From Chryseobacterium sp. OSA05B (GTDB taxonomy: Bacteria > Bacteroidota > Bacteroidia > Flavobacteriales > Weeksellaceae): 64,000 nt of DNA. Positions 8,671-16,946 of the stretch are shown here, in pieces (the stretch's first letter is position 1; each line of letters starts with the position of its first letter). Both the position numbers and the translations under genes were made by a program. The notes beneath the pieces are model-generated. The model saw only the letters and a program-made list of their open reading frames with translations, was not told the origin of the DNA and did not search any database. The DNA lies in NCBI RefSeq assembly GCF_019970065.1, contig NZ_JAHXYH010000001.1, positions 1,178,001 to 1,242,000 of the forward strand. The letters run 5' to 3'.

Positions 8671-9264
8671 ATGAAAAAACTAATTTTTGCAGGAATATTA
8701 GCAGCAACAGGTTTGGCTGCAACAGCTAATGCTCAGATTCAAAAAGGTAACTGGCTTGTAGGAAGTAAATTGATATCCAGTAATTTTGGATTAAACACCG
8801 GAGGAGGTTATAATATTGCTATACAGCCACAAGGTGCTTACTTTATACAGGATAATGTTGCTGTAGGTGGATATGTAGACTTAGGAATAAATAAAGTTAC
8901 CAACGGTAGCCCTACTGAATTCACTTATGGTGTAGGAGGTTTGGGACGTTATTATCTATCACCGGGAGAAAAAGGTGTGGATAACTTGCTTCACCACGGA
9001 AGATGGTTCCTTGAAGGTAACGTAGGTATCGGAGGAAGATCAGTAGAAAATGCAGATTCTACAACCGGTTTAGATTTTGGTGCAGGTCCGGGTTATTCTT
9101 ATTTCATTACTCCAAATATCGGTTTGGAAGGTTTAGTGAAATATAAAGGAAGAGCTGGATTTGGTAGCGAAGGATTAAATTCCAACATTACTTTTAACTT
9201 AGGATTCAGTATTTACTTACCTACTTCAAAAGCTAAGGAAGTAGCGAATGATGTAAGAAATTAA
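8671..9264 (+). CDS. Outer-membrane beta-barrel protein
   Basis: 197 aa. Signal peptide MKKLIFAGILAATGLAATANAQ is followed by glycine- and aromatic-rich alternating segments (GNWLVGSKLI, VAVGGYVDLGI, GPGYSYFITPNIGLEGLVKY, ITFNLGFSIYL) that read as eight or so beta-strands of a small barrel. It resembles the outer-membrane beta-barrel (OmpA-like N-terminal) proteins frequent in flavobacteria. No peptidoglycan-binding domain is present. The 14 residues after the last strand are charged and probably periplasmic. Function unknown. It is monocistronic, with a terminator 29 bp downstream and a candidate sigma-54 promoter upstream. Confidence 0.8.
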   Translation: MKKLIFAGILAATGLAATANAQIQKGNWLVGSKLISSNFGLNTGGGYNIAIQPQGAYFIQDNVAVGGYVDLGINKVTNGSPTEFTYGVGGLGRYYLSPGEKGVDNLLHHGRWFLEGNVGIGGRSVENADSTTGLDFGAGPGYSYFITPNIGLEGLVKYKGRAGFGSEGLNSNITFNLGFSIYLPTSKAKEVANDVRN

Positions 9265-9292
9265 TCATTTCAACTTACCGAATAAAAAAATG

Positions 9293-9326
9293 AAATCGCC
9301 CCGAAATATTTTTCGGGGCGATTTTC
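9293..9326. terminator. Bidirectional terminator between barrel protein and peroxiredoxin
   Basis: AAATCGCCCCGAAA (9293-9306) is perfectly complementary to TTTCGGGGCGATTT (9311-9324), with a four-base loop. There are T-rich flanks on the plus strand and an A-run upstream that gives T's on the minus strand. It serves the convergent genes on both sides. Confidence 0.85.
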
Positions 9327-9363
9327 GTACAAATTAAAACTAAACTATAAAAAATCAAATAAA

Positions 9364-9999
9364 TCATGTATTGGGTTGGGGCGTATATCTCAGATACGGC
9401 TTTACTTCTGTCACTCCTTTCGGAAATATCTTTCTGGCATCTTCTGTAGAAATCGCCGGTGGTACGATAACGTCTTCACCGTTTTCCCAGTTGACAGGAG
9501 TTGCTACTTTATGTGAATCAACCAGCTGAAGAGAATCAAGCACTCTCAGGATTTCATTAAAATTCCGTCCCGTAGAAGCTGGATAAGTAATGATCAGTCT
9601 TACTTTTTTATCCGGATCAATGATCAGCAGAGAACGTACAGTAGCAGTCACTGAAGCATTCGGGTGAATAAAATCATAAAGCTCTGAAATTTTTCTGTCC
9701 TTGTCTGCAATAATAGGAAACTGTACATCCGTATTCTGGGTTTCGTTGATATCTTTGATCCAGCTCTGATGATCTTCTACTCCATCTACACTCAGGGCAA
9801 TCACTTTCGTTCCTCTCTTCTCAAATTCTGATTTAAGCTTTGAAGTGTACCCAAGTTCCGTAGTGCATACCGGCGTATAATCTGCAGGATGAGAAAACAG
9901 AATCCCCCAGGAATTCCCTAAAAATTCGTGAAATTTAATATCCCCTGAAGAAGTCTCTGCCTGAAAATCCGGTGCTGTATCTCCTAGTTTAATTGACAT
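9364..9999 (-). CDS. 1-Cys peroxiredoxin (Prx6 type)
   Basis: 211 aa, cytosolic. The peroxidatic cysteine is Cys45 in HPADYTPVCTTELG, with the conserved Thr and Pro of the PxxxT/SxxC site. No second cysteine is present, so no resolving Cys, which together with the C-terminal extension (residues about 165-211, with VNWENGEDVIVPP) fits the Prx6/1-Cys subfamily. It reduces hydrogen peroxide and alkyl or lipid hydroperoxides. A strong promoter with an overlapping palindrome lies upstream (10016-10051), suggesting redox-responsive control. Confidence 0.93.
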   Translation of the reverse strand: MSIKLGDTAPDFQAETSSGDIKFHEFLGNSWGILFSHPADYTPVCTTELGYTSKLKSEFEKRGTKVIALSVDGVEDHQSWIKDINETQNTDVQFPIIADKDRKISELYDFIHPNASVTATVRSLLIIDPDKKVRLIITYPASTGRNFNEILRVLDSLQLVDSHKVATPVNWENGEDVIVPPAISTEDARKIFPKGVTEVKPYLRYTPQPNT

Positions 10000-10015
10000 A
10001 ATATTCTGCTTTGTT

Positions 10016-10051
10016 AGTCTACAAATTTAGTAGACTTTTTGGAACTGGCAA
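10016..10051 (-). promoter_or_regulatory. Peroxiredoxin promoter overlapped by a 21-bp palindrome
   Basis: On the minus strand TTG (10051-10049), 19 bp, then TAAATTTG (10029-10022) form a full Bacteroidota promoter. The -7 element is enclosed by perfect 7-bp arms AGTCTAC (10016-10022) and GTAGACT (10030-10036). A protein bound there would block the polymerase, so this is a candidate repressor operator. Confidence 0.7.
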
Positions 10052-10093
10052 AATTTTTGTTGAAAATTTATATCTTTAATTAAAATTTTATTC

Positions 10094-10978
10094 ATGCAGA
10101 ACATTGAACACAGCTACATAGACGTTATTTACAGGGTTTTGGAAAGCTGGTATATGAGGTTTGCCGAGCTTACACCGAAACTTATCGTCGGAATTGTAGT
10201 CTTCCTATTTTTTCTTATTACCAGTAAATACCTAAGTTTAGGAGCGGTAAAACTATTTCACAAATTTTTCCCGAAAAGTAAGAAAGAAGGCTCTCTGGTC
10301 ACTTTAATAGGCGTTTTCAGATTTCTGATTATGATGATGGGGAGTTTTATTGCCCTCGAAATTATGGGCTTTAGCGGTTTTCTCTGGAAGTTTATCGGAA
10401 GTTTAGGGGTAGCCGGGGTTATTGCCGGGGTGGCCTTGAAAGATCTGGTATCGAGTATTTTTTCAGGAATGCTGATCGGAATCGATAAAGCCTTTAAAGT
10501 GGGAGATTATATTACCATCGGGAATCATTCGGGTACAGTTCAGGAAATCGGTTTTTTAACGACCAAACTCATTACAGATGACGGGAAAAAAGCGTATATC
10601 CCGAACCAGGTCATTTTTAATGCACCTTTTTACAATATTACAGCATCGCCGCAGCGTCGAATTATTCTGAATTTTGAAATTCCTGCAGATGAAGATATCA
10701 CCAAGGCACAGAAAGGAATGCTGGATGTTATTAAGAACCTTGACAGTGTAGACAGACTGGATACTTCAGAAGTTATTTTCACAGACCTGAAACAGGGCAA
10801 TTTTAACCTCCAGGCCAAATTCTGGATGAAGGTAGGCGCCAACATGGTTCAGCTGAAAAGTGAGGCTTATCTGAAGATCAAGCAACGTCTGGATTCTGAC
10901 AACATTCAGCTGGTAACACCTACGAGCATCAGCATCACGAATGGGGAATCTCCTCCTGCCGAAAATCAGGACAAATAA
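10094..10978 (+). CDS. Small-conductance mechanosensitive channel (MscS)
   Basis: 294 aa. Three N-terminal membrane helices: about 23-43, 68-89 and the pore helix about 93-122, which is rich in Gly and Ala (SLGVAGVIAGVALKDLVSSIFSG), as in MscS TM3. The cytosolic beta domain follows (KVGDYITIGNHSGTVQEIGFLTTKLITDDGKKAYIPNQVIFN, read from the sequence around 137-180), then the alpha/beta domain. It releases solutes from the cytoplasm at hypo-osmotic shock. The gene starts 95 bp from the divergent peroxiredoxin and ends at a strong terminator. Confidence 0.93.
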   Translation: MQNIEHSYIDVIYRVLESWYMRFAELTPKLIVGIVVFLFFLITSKYLSLGAVKLFHKFFPKSKKEGSLVTLIGVFRFLIMMMGSFIALEIMGFSGFLWKFIGSLGVAGVIAGVALKDLVSSIFSGMLIGIDKAFKVGDYITIGNHSGTVQEIGFLTTKLITDDGKKAYIPNQVIFNAPFYNITASPQRRIILNFEIPADEDITKAQKGMLDVIKNLDSVDRLDTSEVIFTDLKQGNFNLQAKFWMKVGANMVQLKSEAYLKIKQRLDSDNIQLVTPTSISITNGESPPAENQDK

Positions 10979-10984
10979 ATATCG

Positions 10985-11008
10985 ACCGCTTTTTTAAGCG
11001 GTTTTTTT
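10985..11008 (+). terminator. Intrinsic terminator of mscS
   Basis: ACCGCTT (10985-10991) and AAGCGGT (10996-11002) form a stem followed by a T-run to 11008. Confidence 0.85.
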
Positions 11009-11018
11009 ATACCTCAAA

Positions 11019-11504
11019 TTATTTATGATGTTTGAATTGAAGGCTATCTTTCTGATGCATTTTAACCACGGAATCATTTGGGGCTAAGGGAGCACCCAAT
11101 ACATAATTTTCATTTTTAGGAATAGAATCTTCTTCAATTTTAGTCTCCCCAATGGTAGCACAAGCTTCCTCTTTTGGTTTTGAGCAGCCTGTCAAAAATA
11201 GGATCATAGAAAAGACAGCCAATGTTATTCTGCTGTTTTGAAAATTTTCAGGAATGTATTTCAAAAACCGGCTTTTTAACATCTCCGATTTTTCAACCTC
11301 TACCTCCAATTGATGATTGAAAAATCTTCCACAAATATCTGTGCCCTGGTTCTGTTTGAAAATAGATTCAATTTCTTCAGATTTCTTTTGTGTAAAATCA
11401 ATCACGCATTTACTGCAAACGGAGCAGAATTTTCCATGCTGGTGAGAAGGCATTGTTTCCCAGCTTTCGGAACAAGGATTGGGAATGTATATTTTTTTCA
11501 TCAT
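11019..11504 (-). CDS. Cys-rich membrane-anchored protein of a Bacteroidota family, function unknown
   Basis: 161 aa. Residues 1-60 carry a conserved cysteine pattern: PCSESWETM, then GKFCSVCSKCVIDFT and a later CGRF. This pattern recurs in uncharacterised Bacteroidota proteins and looks like a small metal-binding or redox module. A hydrophobic segment near 93-107 ends in LTGCSKP, which resembles a lipobox but sits internally after a cytosolic-looking domain, so a single membrane helix is more likely. The C-terminal tail is polar (about 50 residues). Convergent with mscS. No function can be assigned. Confidence 0.7.
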   Translation of the reverse strand: MMKKIYIPNPCSESWETMPSHQHGKFCSVCSKCVIDFTQKKSEEIESIFKQNQGTDICGRFFNHQLEVEVEKSEMLKSRFLKYIPENFQNSRITLAVFSMILFLTGCSKPKEEACATIGETKIEEDSIPKNENYVLGAPLAPNDSVVKMHQKDSLQFKHHK

Positions 11505-11546
11505 ACTATGTAAGAATAAATTGAACTACAATTTTTTTTAATGTTA

Positions 11547-11647
11547 AACACTTTAGAACACTTTAGTTTTAAAAGTTTTACCATCCTGAAAGTGATAAGA
11601 TCACATAAGCAAAAAATCAAAAATTTTCGTAAGAACTGAAGTGTTCT
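11547..11647. promoter_or_regulatory. Repeated GAACACTTTAG motifs in a 353-bp gene-free stretch
   Basis: The stretch 11505-11857 holds no gene. AACACTTTAG occurs twice in direct tandem (11547-11566) and an inverted copy with one mismatch (CTGAAGTGTTC) lies at 11636-11646. The spacing and repetition suggest binding sites upstream of the Cys-rich gene. The remainder, apart from the sucC terminator at 11811, shows nothing recognisable. Confidence 0.3.
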
Positions 11648-11810
11648 TTCCATGCGTAATCTATTTAACTTTAAAATAAATTAAGTGTCCAATAAAACCT
11701 TTTGACTTATATCTTCTTATTTCTCAAAGATTTCCCTGATGGGACAGATTCTCATCTTACGCTTTTTAAAACATTAAGATCAATCAAGGATTTTGTGGTT
11801 AAAAAGAAAA

Positions 11811-11833
11811 AACCGTTCCAAAATGGAACGGTT
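11811..11833 (-). terminator. Intrinsic terminator of sucC
   Basis: AACCGTTCC and GGAACGGTT flank a short loop; on the minus strand the stem is followed by a T-rich run. It lies 25 bp beyond the sucC stop. Confidence 0.88.
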
Positions 11834-11857
11834 TCTCAATTTATCTAAAAGTTCAGC

Positions 11858-13048
11858 TTATGCTAAAACTTCTTTTACTTTGTTTGCTGCTTCTTCCAAA
11901 GTAATTGCAGAGTGTACAGGAAGACCTGACTCGTCAATTAATTTTTTAGCTTCTACAGCGTTAGTTCCCTGTAATCTTACGATCAATGGAACCGGAAGGC
12001 TACCCATCGCTCTGTAAGCGTCTACAACTCCCTGAGCTACTCTGTCACATCTTACGATACCTCCGAAGATGTTGATAAGGATTGCTTTTACGTTTGGATC
12101 TCTAAGGATGATTCCGAAAGCAGTCTGAACTCTCTGAGCATCAGCAGTACCTCCTACGTCAAGGAAGTTCGCAGGGCTACCACCAGATAATTTGATGATA
12201 TCCATAGTTGCCATGGCAAGACCAGCTCCGTTTACCATACAAGCAACGTTACCGTCTAGCTTTACGAAGTTAAGACCAGCTTCACCAGCTTCTACATCCA
12301 TTGGATCTTCTTCTCTTGTATCTCTTAAAGCTTCAAGATCTTTGTGACGGAACAATGCGTTGCCATCTAAAGTTACTTTAGCATCTACAGCGATAATTTT
12401 GTTATCAGAAGTTTTCAAAACCGGGTTGATTTCGAAAAGAGATGCATCAATTCCTGTATAAGCATTATAAAGAGATGCAATGAATTTTGTGAATTCTTTG
12501 AAAGCATTTCCTTCAAGACCTAGGTTGAAAGCAATTTTTCTAGCCTGGAATCCCTGAAGACCTAAAGCAGGATCAATGATTTCTTTGTGGATCAAATGAG
12601 GAGTTACCTCAGCTACATGCTCGATATCCATACCACCTTCAGTAGAATATACGATGGTGTTTTTACCTTCAGCTCTGTCTAAGAGAATAGAAACATAAAA
12701 TTCTTTAGTTTCAGATTCTCCAGGATAATAAACATCTTCTGCAACCAAAACAGAGTGTACTTTTTTACCTTCAGCAGAAGTTTGTGGAGTTACCAACTGC
12801 ATTCCGATAATGTTTTGAGCGTTTTCTTTAAGTTTATCCATGTTTGGAGAGAACTTTACACCGCCACCTTTACCACGTCCACCTGCGTGAATTTGTGCTT
12901 TTACTACCCAAGCCTGAGCTCCGGTTTCAGCAGTCAATTTTTCAGCAGCTGCTACAGCTTCTTCTACATTGTTCGCTACGAAACCACGTTGGATAGCAAC
13001 TCCGTACTTTGATAAAATCTCTTTTGATTGATACTCGTGAAGATTCAT
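11858..13048 (-). CDS. sucC: Succinate-CoA ligase (ADP-forming) subunit beta
   Basis: 396 aa, the normal length for SucC. It begins MNLHEYQSKEILSKYGV and carries the ATP-grasp domain (residues about 1-240; AGGRGKGGGVKF) and the C-terminal CoA-ligase domain with VNGAGLAMATMDIIKLSGG and NIFGGIVRCDRVAQGV. With SucD it converts succinyl-CoA to succinate with ATP formation in the TCA cycle. sucD is not adjacent here; a ClC gene lies upstream and the downstream flank is terminated, so sucC is monocistronic. A near-consensus promoter is seen at 13087-13116. Confidence 0.97.
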   Translation of the reverse strand: MNLHEYQSKEILSKYGVAIQRGFVANNVEEAVAAAEKLTAETGAQAWVVKAQIHAGGRGKGGGVKFSPNMDKLKENAQNIIGMQLVTPQTSAEGKKVHSVLVAEDVYYPGESETKEFYVSILLDRAEGKNTIVYSTEGGMDIEHVAEVTPHLIHKEIIDPALGLQGFQARKIAFNLGLEGNAFKEFTKFIASLYNAYTGIDASLFEINPVLKTSDNKIIAVDAKVTLDGNALFRHKDLEALRDTREEDPMDVEAGEAGLNFVKLDGNVACMVNGAGLAMATMDIIKLSGGSPANFLDVGGTADAQRVQTAFGIILRDPNVKAILINIFGGIVRCDRVAQGVVDAYRAMGSLPVPLIVRLQGTNAVEAKKLIDESGLPVHSAITLEEAANKVKEVLA

Positions 13049-13086
13049 ATTATTTTTATTATTTTATTTTAAAATTTAAAGGTTGA

Positions 13087-13116
13087 CAAATTTACTAAAA
13101 AGACATGGAAGTTCAA
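13087..13116 (-). promoter_or_regulatory. sucC promoter (TTG-N19-TAAATTTG)
   Basis: On the minus strand TTG (13116-13114), 19 bp, TAAATTTG (13094-13087): exact Bacteroidota housekeeping consensus and spacing, about 38 bp before the sucC ATG. Confidence 0.8.
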
Positions 13117-13179
13117 GTTTATTGACTTAAAAATTAAGGCACAGGAAACTTGATTTTTAACATATCCTCCGAATTTGCT

Positions 13180-14457
13180 TTATTCTTCGGATAATTTTTC
13201 AGACTGTGAGCCGATGAACGGAATTTTCGGAGCCAGAAAATAGCCTGTTAAGCTTGCAAAAAGTATCGGAACGAAATAAGTAAAGCCGGTTAAGGTTCCC
13301 AGAATAATTGTCGTACTCATAGGTGTTCTGGTTACGCAGGCATTAATGGCAGCCATACAGCTTACAATTGCTAAAGTGGTATCAACAGCCGGAAATAGCT
13401 GGTGAATGATCAGTCCTAAAGTGGTTCCCACAAAAAATAACGGAATAATGAAACCGCCTCTCCATCCTGAAGTTACGGTCACGGCAATCGCTATAATTTT
13501 AAAAACAAGGATCACTATTAAAAAGTTCAGTGCGAAATTTCCATTGATCAGCTCATTAATTTCATGATGACCGAAGTATCTTGTAATCGGGAAATTGTAG
13601 GCAATGACTCCTAAAATAATTCCTCCCACTAAGGTTTTTATATAAATGGGAAGCTGTCTGTATTCGAAAACCTTTTTGAAAAATTTAACCACAAAAATGA
13701 AGATCCATCCGAAAATAGTGGCCACTACACCAAATAAAAAGGCATAGATGAAATCGTATACTCCCGAATAGTGATAAGCCTTCAGATCCCATGTTGCGCC
13801 TATTCCCAAATGAATAATCAGAGCAAACATCACATAGCTGAAACAGCTGGCCACCAAAGCAGGAATAATAGCTCTGTAATACTCCACCGCATGTTTGTGA
13901 TGCAGAATTTCAAGCGAGAAGAGACTTCCTCCAAGCGGCGCCCCAAACAAAGCCGTAAAACCTGAAGCCATTCCCGCAATACTCAGGGAACGCAGCTCCT
14001 CTCCTTTCAGTCTGAAAATTTTACCAAGCCAGGTTCCAGTAGATCCGGTGACCTGAACCAAAGGTGCTTCGGGACCGAGACTTCCTCCTGATGCCACACA
14101 AAACAGGGACGAAAGGATCATGGAAGGATTGTTTTTAGGATCCAGCTTTCCTTTATTAAATCTAATATTATTAACGATCAAATGAATTTCTCCGGGATCT
14201 CCTATAAAGTGAATAACAAGTCCCGCCAACAAACCACAGATAGCCATGGTAGGAATCACCATCCATCCCTGAAACTGTACTAAAAACTCTGTAAAATGCT
14301 CCAGTACGATCCAGTAACCGCCGGCAATCGCGCCACCAACAAGACCAGTAAAAGCCCACATGAAAAAAGTTCTGCTGAATACAAACGGATTGAACCTTAT
14401 AGGCTGATCCAGAAGATTGAATGTTTTTATTAGCCGTCTCCTTCTATTGATTTTCAT
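13180..14457 (-). CDS. ClC-type chloride channel or antiporter
   Basis: 425 aa, with about 10-12 hydrophobic segments. The three ClC ion-path motifs can be aligned: GDPGEIHLI for the first, GPEAPLVQ for the GREGPTVQ motif with its gating Glu kept, and GWRGGFIIPLFF for the GxFxP motif. No CBS domains follow, as in many bacterial members. Family members move chloride (or fluoride) with or without proton exchange. It starts 98 bp before the next minus gene; the intergenic region shows no clear promoter. Confidence 0.9.
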   Translation of the reverse strand: MKINRRRRLIKTFNLLDQPIRFNPFVFSRTFFMWAFTGLVGGAIAGGYWIVLEHFTEFLVQFQGWMVIPTMAICGLLAGLVIHFIGDPGEIHLIVNNIRFNKGKLDPKNNPSMILSSLFCVASGGSLGPEAPLVQVTGSTGTWLGKIFRLKGEELRSLSIAGMASGFTALFGAPLGGSLFSLEILHHKHAVEYYRAIIPALVASCFSYVMFALIIHLGIGATWDLKAYHYSGVYDFIYAFLFGVVATIFGWIFIFVVKFFKKVFEYRQLPIYIKTLVGGIILGVIAYNFPITRYFGHHEINELINGNFALNFLIVILVFKIIAIAVTVTSGWRGGFIIPLFFVGTTLGLIIHQLFPAVDTTLAIVSCMAAINACVTRTPMSTTIILGTLTGFTYFVPILFASLTGYFLAPKIPFIGSQSEKLSEE

Positions 14458-14555
14458 TTAATTTATTTTAAATATTAAAGGAACCTCATCATTTGTTTTT
14501 ACTGTTTTTGAATATCTCCCTATCCACGATAACTTCTCAAAGTACGTGTTACGAT

Positions 14556-15239
14556 CTATTCAAATCTTACTACGATCGGTTGGGAAAACTGTTGGATAAT
14601 TGGCTTTTTGTTATACATCAACGGTTCCTCCAAAGATCCGATGGCATACAGAAACAGTGCACTGATGATATTGAATTCTGTACCGGATGAACCGCTGTAT
14701 TTTACTTTTTTGAATTTTCCATCCACATCAATGATGAAATTCAATTTACATTGGTACACGCCTTCACTGCTATCTTCTATTAAATAAACCGGAAAATCAG
14801 CAGTCAAACGTTTTTTTAAGTCTGTAAGCTGTTGATAATTTTCAATTTGAGTAATATCAACAATTTTAGTTTTTGTTTCATTTTGAGGAGGAGCTTCTCC
14901 GGGCGACACGGTGTTTGTTGGTACCTCGCCCGTTGCTTTAAATGAAATACCGGTATCAGACTTCCCGGTAATTACATCCTTGTCATAGATACTCTGGTAC
15001 AGGTTTTTCAGATTCTGTATTTTTTCAATGTAAAAAACTCTGTATTTTTCACTGTATACAACAGAATTCTTTTTGTAATCATAATGGCTGATGCTATCCG
15101 AAAAACGCTTTTGAATATTTTTCACTTCTACTAAAATATGTCCATTCAGTAATTTTCCCTTCGCCTGGGCTTCCAGCTTCTGAACACTTAGTAAAAAGAA
15201 AAGGAACATCATCAAAAAGCTTGTAAGACGGGTATTCAT
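14556..15239 (-). CDS. Secreted protein with TonB-C-like C-terminal domain
   Basis: 227 aa from the ATG ending at 15239, which gives a good signal peptide (MNTRLTSFLMMFLFFLLSV...LEAQA); a 22-residue upstream extension in frame has no signal features. The middle is low in motifs and includes a Pro/Glu-rich linker (TNTVSPGEAPPQNET). The last 90 residues (VYQCKLNFIIDVDGKFKKVKY...GSLEEPLMYNKKPIIQQF) follow the pattern of the TonB C-terminal domain found in many periplasmic Bacteroidota proteins. It lacks a TonB-like N-terminal anchor, so it is probably not an energy transducer. Last gene of the minus-strand run from 18274. Confidence 0.6.
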   Translation of the reverse strand: MNTRLTSFLMMFLFFLLSVQKLEAQAKGKLLNGHILVEVKNIQKRFSDSISHYDYKKNSVVYSEKYRVFYIEKIQNLKNLYQSIYDKDVITGKSDTGISFKATGEVPTNTVSPGEAPPQNETKTKIVDITQIENYQQLTDLKKRLTADFPVYLIEDSSEGVYQCKLNFIIDVDGKFKKVKYSGSSGTEFNIISALFLYAIGSLEEPLMYNKKPIIQQFSQPIVVRFE

Positions 15240-15308
15240 TTTTAAATTTTTCGGTGAACCACTCTTATAAAGTGAGTATATTTTATTCTGCAGACTGAAC
15301 TGCAATAA

Positions 15309-15695
15309 TTATATTTTTGTCTTGGCGAAATACCAAATCAGCATTCCCCAACTTAGAATCATAAACAAGCCTCCAAGTGGAGTAATGGGACCTAAAAACT
15401 TCAGGTTAGCGCCCAGATAGTCCTGTAAGCTCAGGAAATAAATACTGAAAGAGAACAATATCGTTCCTGCAATCATGAAAATAGAAATCCATTTTTGTGA
15501 TGAAGTATCAAATTTCAAAATGTATCCTACAATCAATAAAAAGAAGGCAGCATACATCTGATACCTCACTCCCGTTTCAAAACTCTCCAGTCTTTCCACA
15601 GATAATATTTTTTTTAAAGCGTGTGCCCCGAAAGCTCCGAGAATAACCGATAGCATTCCATAGGCAGCACCGAAAATTAAAGTAATTGTTTTCAT
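15309..15695 (-). CDS. DUF423 family membrane protein
   Basis: 128 aa with four predicted helices (about 4-25, 44-63, 71-90, 101-122). The N-terminal FGAAYGMLSVILGAFGAHALK is the DUF423 signature. The family is widespread and of unknown function. The start lies 1 bp after the stop of the DUF3298 gene, so it is co-translated with it. Confidence 0.88.
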   Translation of the reverse strand: MKTITLIFGAAYGMLSVILGAFGAHALKKILSVERLESFETGVRYQMYAAFFLLIVGYILKFDTSSQKWISIFMIAGTILFSFSIYFLSLQDYLGANLKFLGPITPLGGLFMILSWGMLIWYFAKTKI

Positions 15696-15696
15696 T

Positions 15697-16779
15697 TTAT
15701 AATTCTTCTAATTCTAGATTTAAATATTTTTTTGTTTTGTAATCCTGCCACGTTCCTGTGATCGTGTTCCCTTTCATCTCAGCTTCTATTAAGCCTGTCA
15801 CCATCCATTGTCTGGCTTCTTCGCTGTAATATTCACTTTCTGTGATGGACATATGATTTCCTTTCATCTTACCGTTCCATTCGAGCAATCTTTTATTTTT
15901 ATCATACCAGTACGAAGCGTTAAAACTTGCCTCGCCACCTTTTTCATCATACAAACGTTTAATAAGAACTGTAATGGGGTATTTTCCATCAATTTTTCCT
16001 TTATACAGTTTATTTCTGAAACTTGTTTTATCTACCTTTTCAGAGCCGGACACTAAATCTTTAGCATAAGAACTCCAATATTTCTCCAGAACTTTATACG
16101 AAAATTCAACGACAGGATGATCCAGTTCATCCAATGCTCTCGTGGCATGATTGGAACATCTGGGCGCAATAAACTTCAGCTTATCTTTTGCGAAATAATA
16201 TTCTATATCGTCTAAACCATATTCAGTAAAGCAGCCTTCATAAAGACCTATCTGCGCCAGAACCTCATCAGAAGGATTTTTTTCTGCTTTTAACACGCCA
16301 ATAAAATCAGTAATCTGTTTTTTTATTTCTTTCCGAATCAGGCCTTCTATTGTTTTTGCAGCTTCCGGCCGGAAAAGATCCTGAACATTGATATAATTTC
16401 CTGTTCTCAGGTCAAAATTCTTGGCGATAAAAAAAATCTCCGGATAAGCTCCCGAAGCTTCACCCTCCATTGTAATACTCAGAATATGGTCAGGGGATTC
16501 CATTTTTTCCCAACTGTAATAATCTACATAATTGGAGTAAGAATTGGTAGCCGTGGAAGCCCGTTTAAAAGGATTTCCACCGGAATTCGGAACATATTCC
16601 AATTCACTTACCTGCAGAAAAGTATTGATCTTATTCTCAAGCAAAGGCTTTCCGCTGTAAGAAATTAATGGAAAATAATGATTTTCAGAGGCAGGCGGCA
16701 GGTTATTGATCTTCACATTTTTTTGCTGTGAAAAACTTAAACCTGAAATCAAAAGGAAGAATAGAAGATTCCGTTTCAC
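15697..16779 (-). CDS. Secreted DUF3298/DUF4163-type protein (RsiV-like fold)
   Basis: 360 aa, starting at a GTG (16779-16777) whose first base is also the last base of the stop of the 55-aa gene upstream. The signal peptide is MKRNLLFFLLISGLSFSQQ. Residues about 60-215 carry the DUF4163/DUF3298 pattern (GGNPFKRASTATNSY; VQDLFRPEAAKTIEGLI; HPVVEFSYKVLEKY) known from RsiV-like and lysozyme-binding secreted proteins. The C-terminal part (EMKGNTITGTWQDYKTKKYL) resembles short lipocalin-like repeats. Cellular role unknown. Confidence 0.7.
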   Translation of the reverse strand: MKRNLLFFLLISGLSFSQQKNVKINNLPPASENHYFPLISYSGKPLLENKINTFLQVSELEYVPNSGGNPFKRASTATNSYSNYVDYYSWEKMESPDHILSITMEGEASGAYPEIFFIAKNFDLRTGNYINVQDLFRPEAAKTIEGLIRKEIKKQITDFIGVLKAEKNPSDEVLAQIGLYEGCFTEYGLDDIEYYFAKDKLKFIAPRCSNHATRALDELDHPVVEFSYKVLEKYWSSYAKDLVSGSEKVDKTSFRNKLYKGKIDGKYPITVLIKRLYDEKGGEASFNASYWYDKNKRLLEWNGKMKGNHMSITESEYYSEEARQWMVTGLIEAEMKGNTITGTWQDYKTKKYLNLELEEL

Positions 16780-16946
16780 TATTTCGATTTTATATAGATT
16801 AAAATAAGTTTCGCTACCAACGTTGATATCCCTAATATAATAAAGACATTGGAAAGCTTTTTAGAATTTCTAAAGCCCGGCGATGTCGTTTTCTTTAAAA
16901 AGATCCCGAAGATGATGAATACAATGGGTAAGATGATCTGCAGCAT
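16779..16946 (-). CDS. 55-aa membrane protein, translationally coupled to mvaA
   Basis: A short ORF of 55 codons. Its ATG (16946-16944) overlaps the TAA stop of the HMG-CoA reductase gene by one base (TAATG), and its TAG stop overlaps the GTG of the next gene by one base. The sequence begins MLQIILPIVFIIFGIFLKK and contains two hydrophobic segments (about 3-17 and 34-51) with a polar, basic loop (TTSPGFRNSKK). The overlaps on both sides and the sensible topology argue strongly that it is real. No family recognised. Confidence 0.75.
   Translation of the reverse strand: MLQIILPIVFIIFGIFLKKTTSPGFRNSKKLSNVFIILGISTLVAKLILIYIKSK

Noticed and set aside
11147..11230. Lipoprotein classification of the Cys-rich protein (LTGC box)
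   Set aside because: The box is about 100 residues from the start, behind a cytosolic-looking domain, so it does not qualify as a signal peptide.
13180..14457. Apparent loss of the gating glutamate in the ClC channel (GGSLGPEAP read as GREGP with Leu)
   Set aside because: In the register GPEAPLVQ against GREGPTVQ the Glu falls exactly on the gating position, so it is retained.
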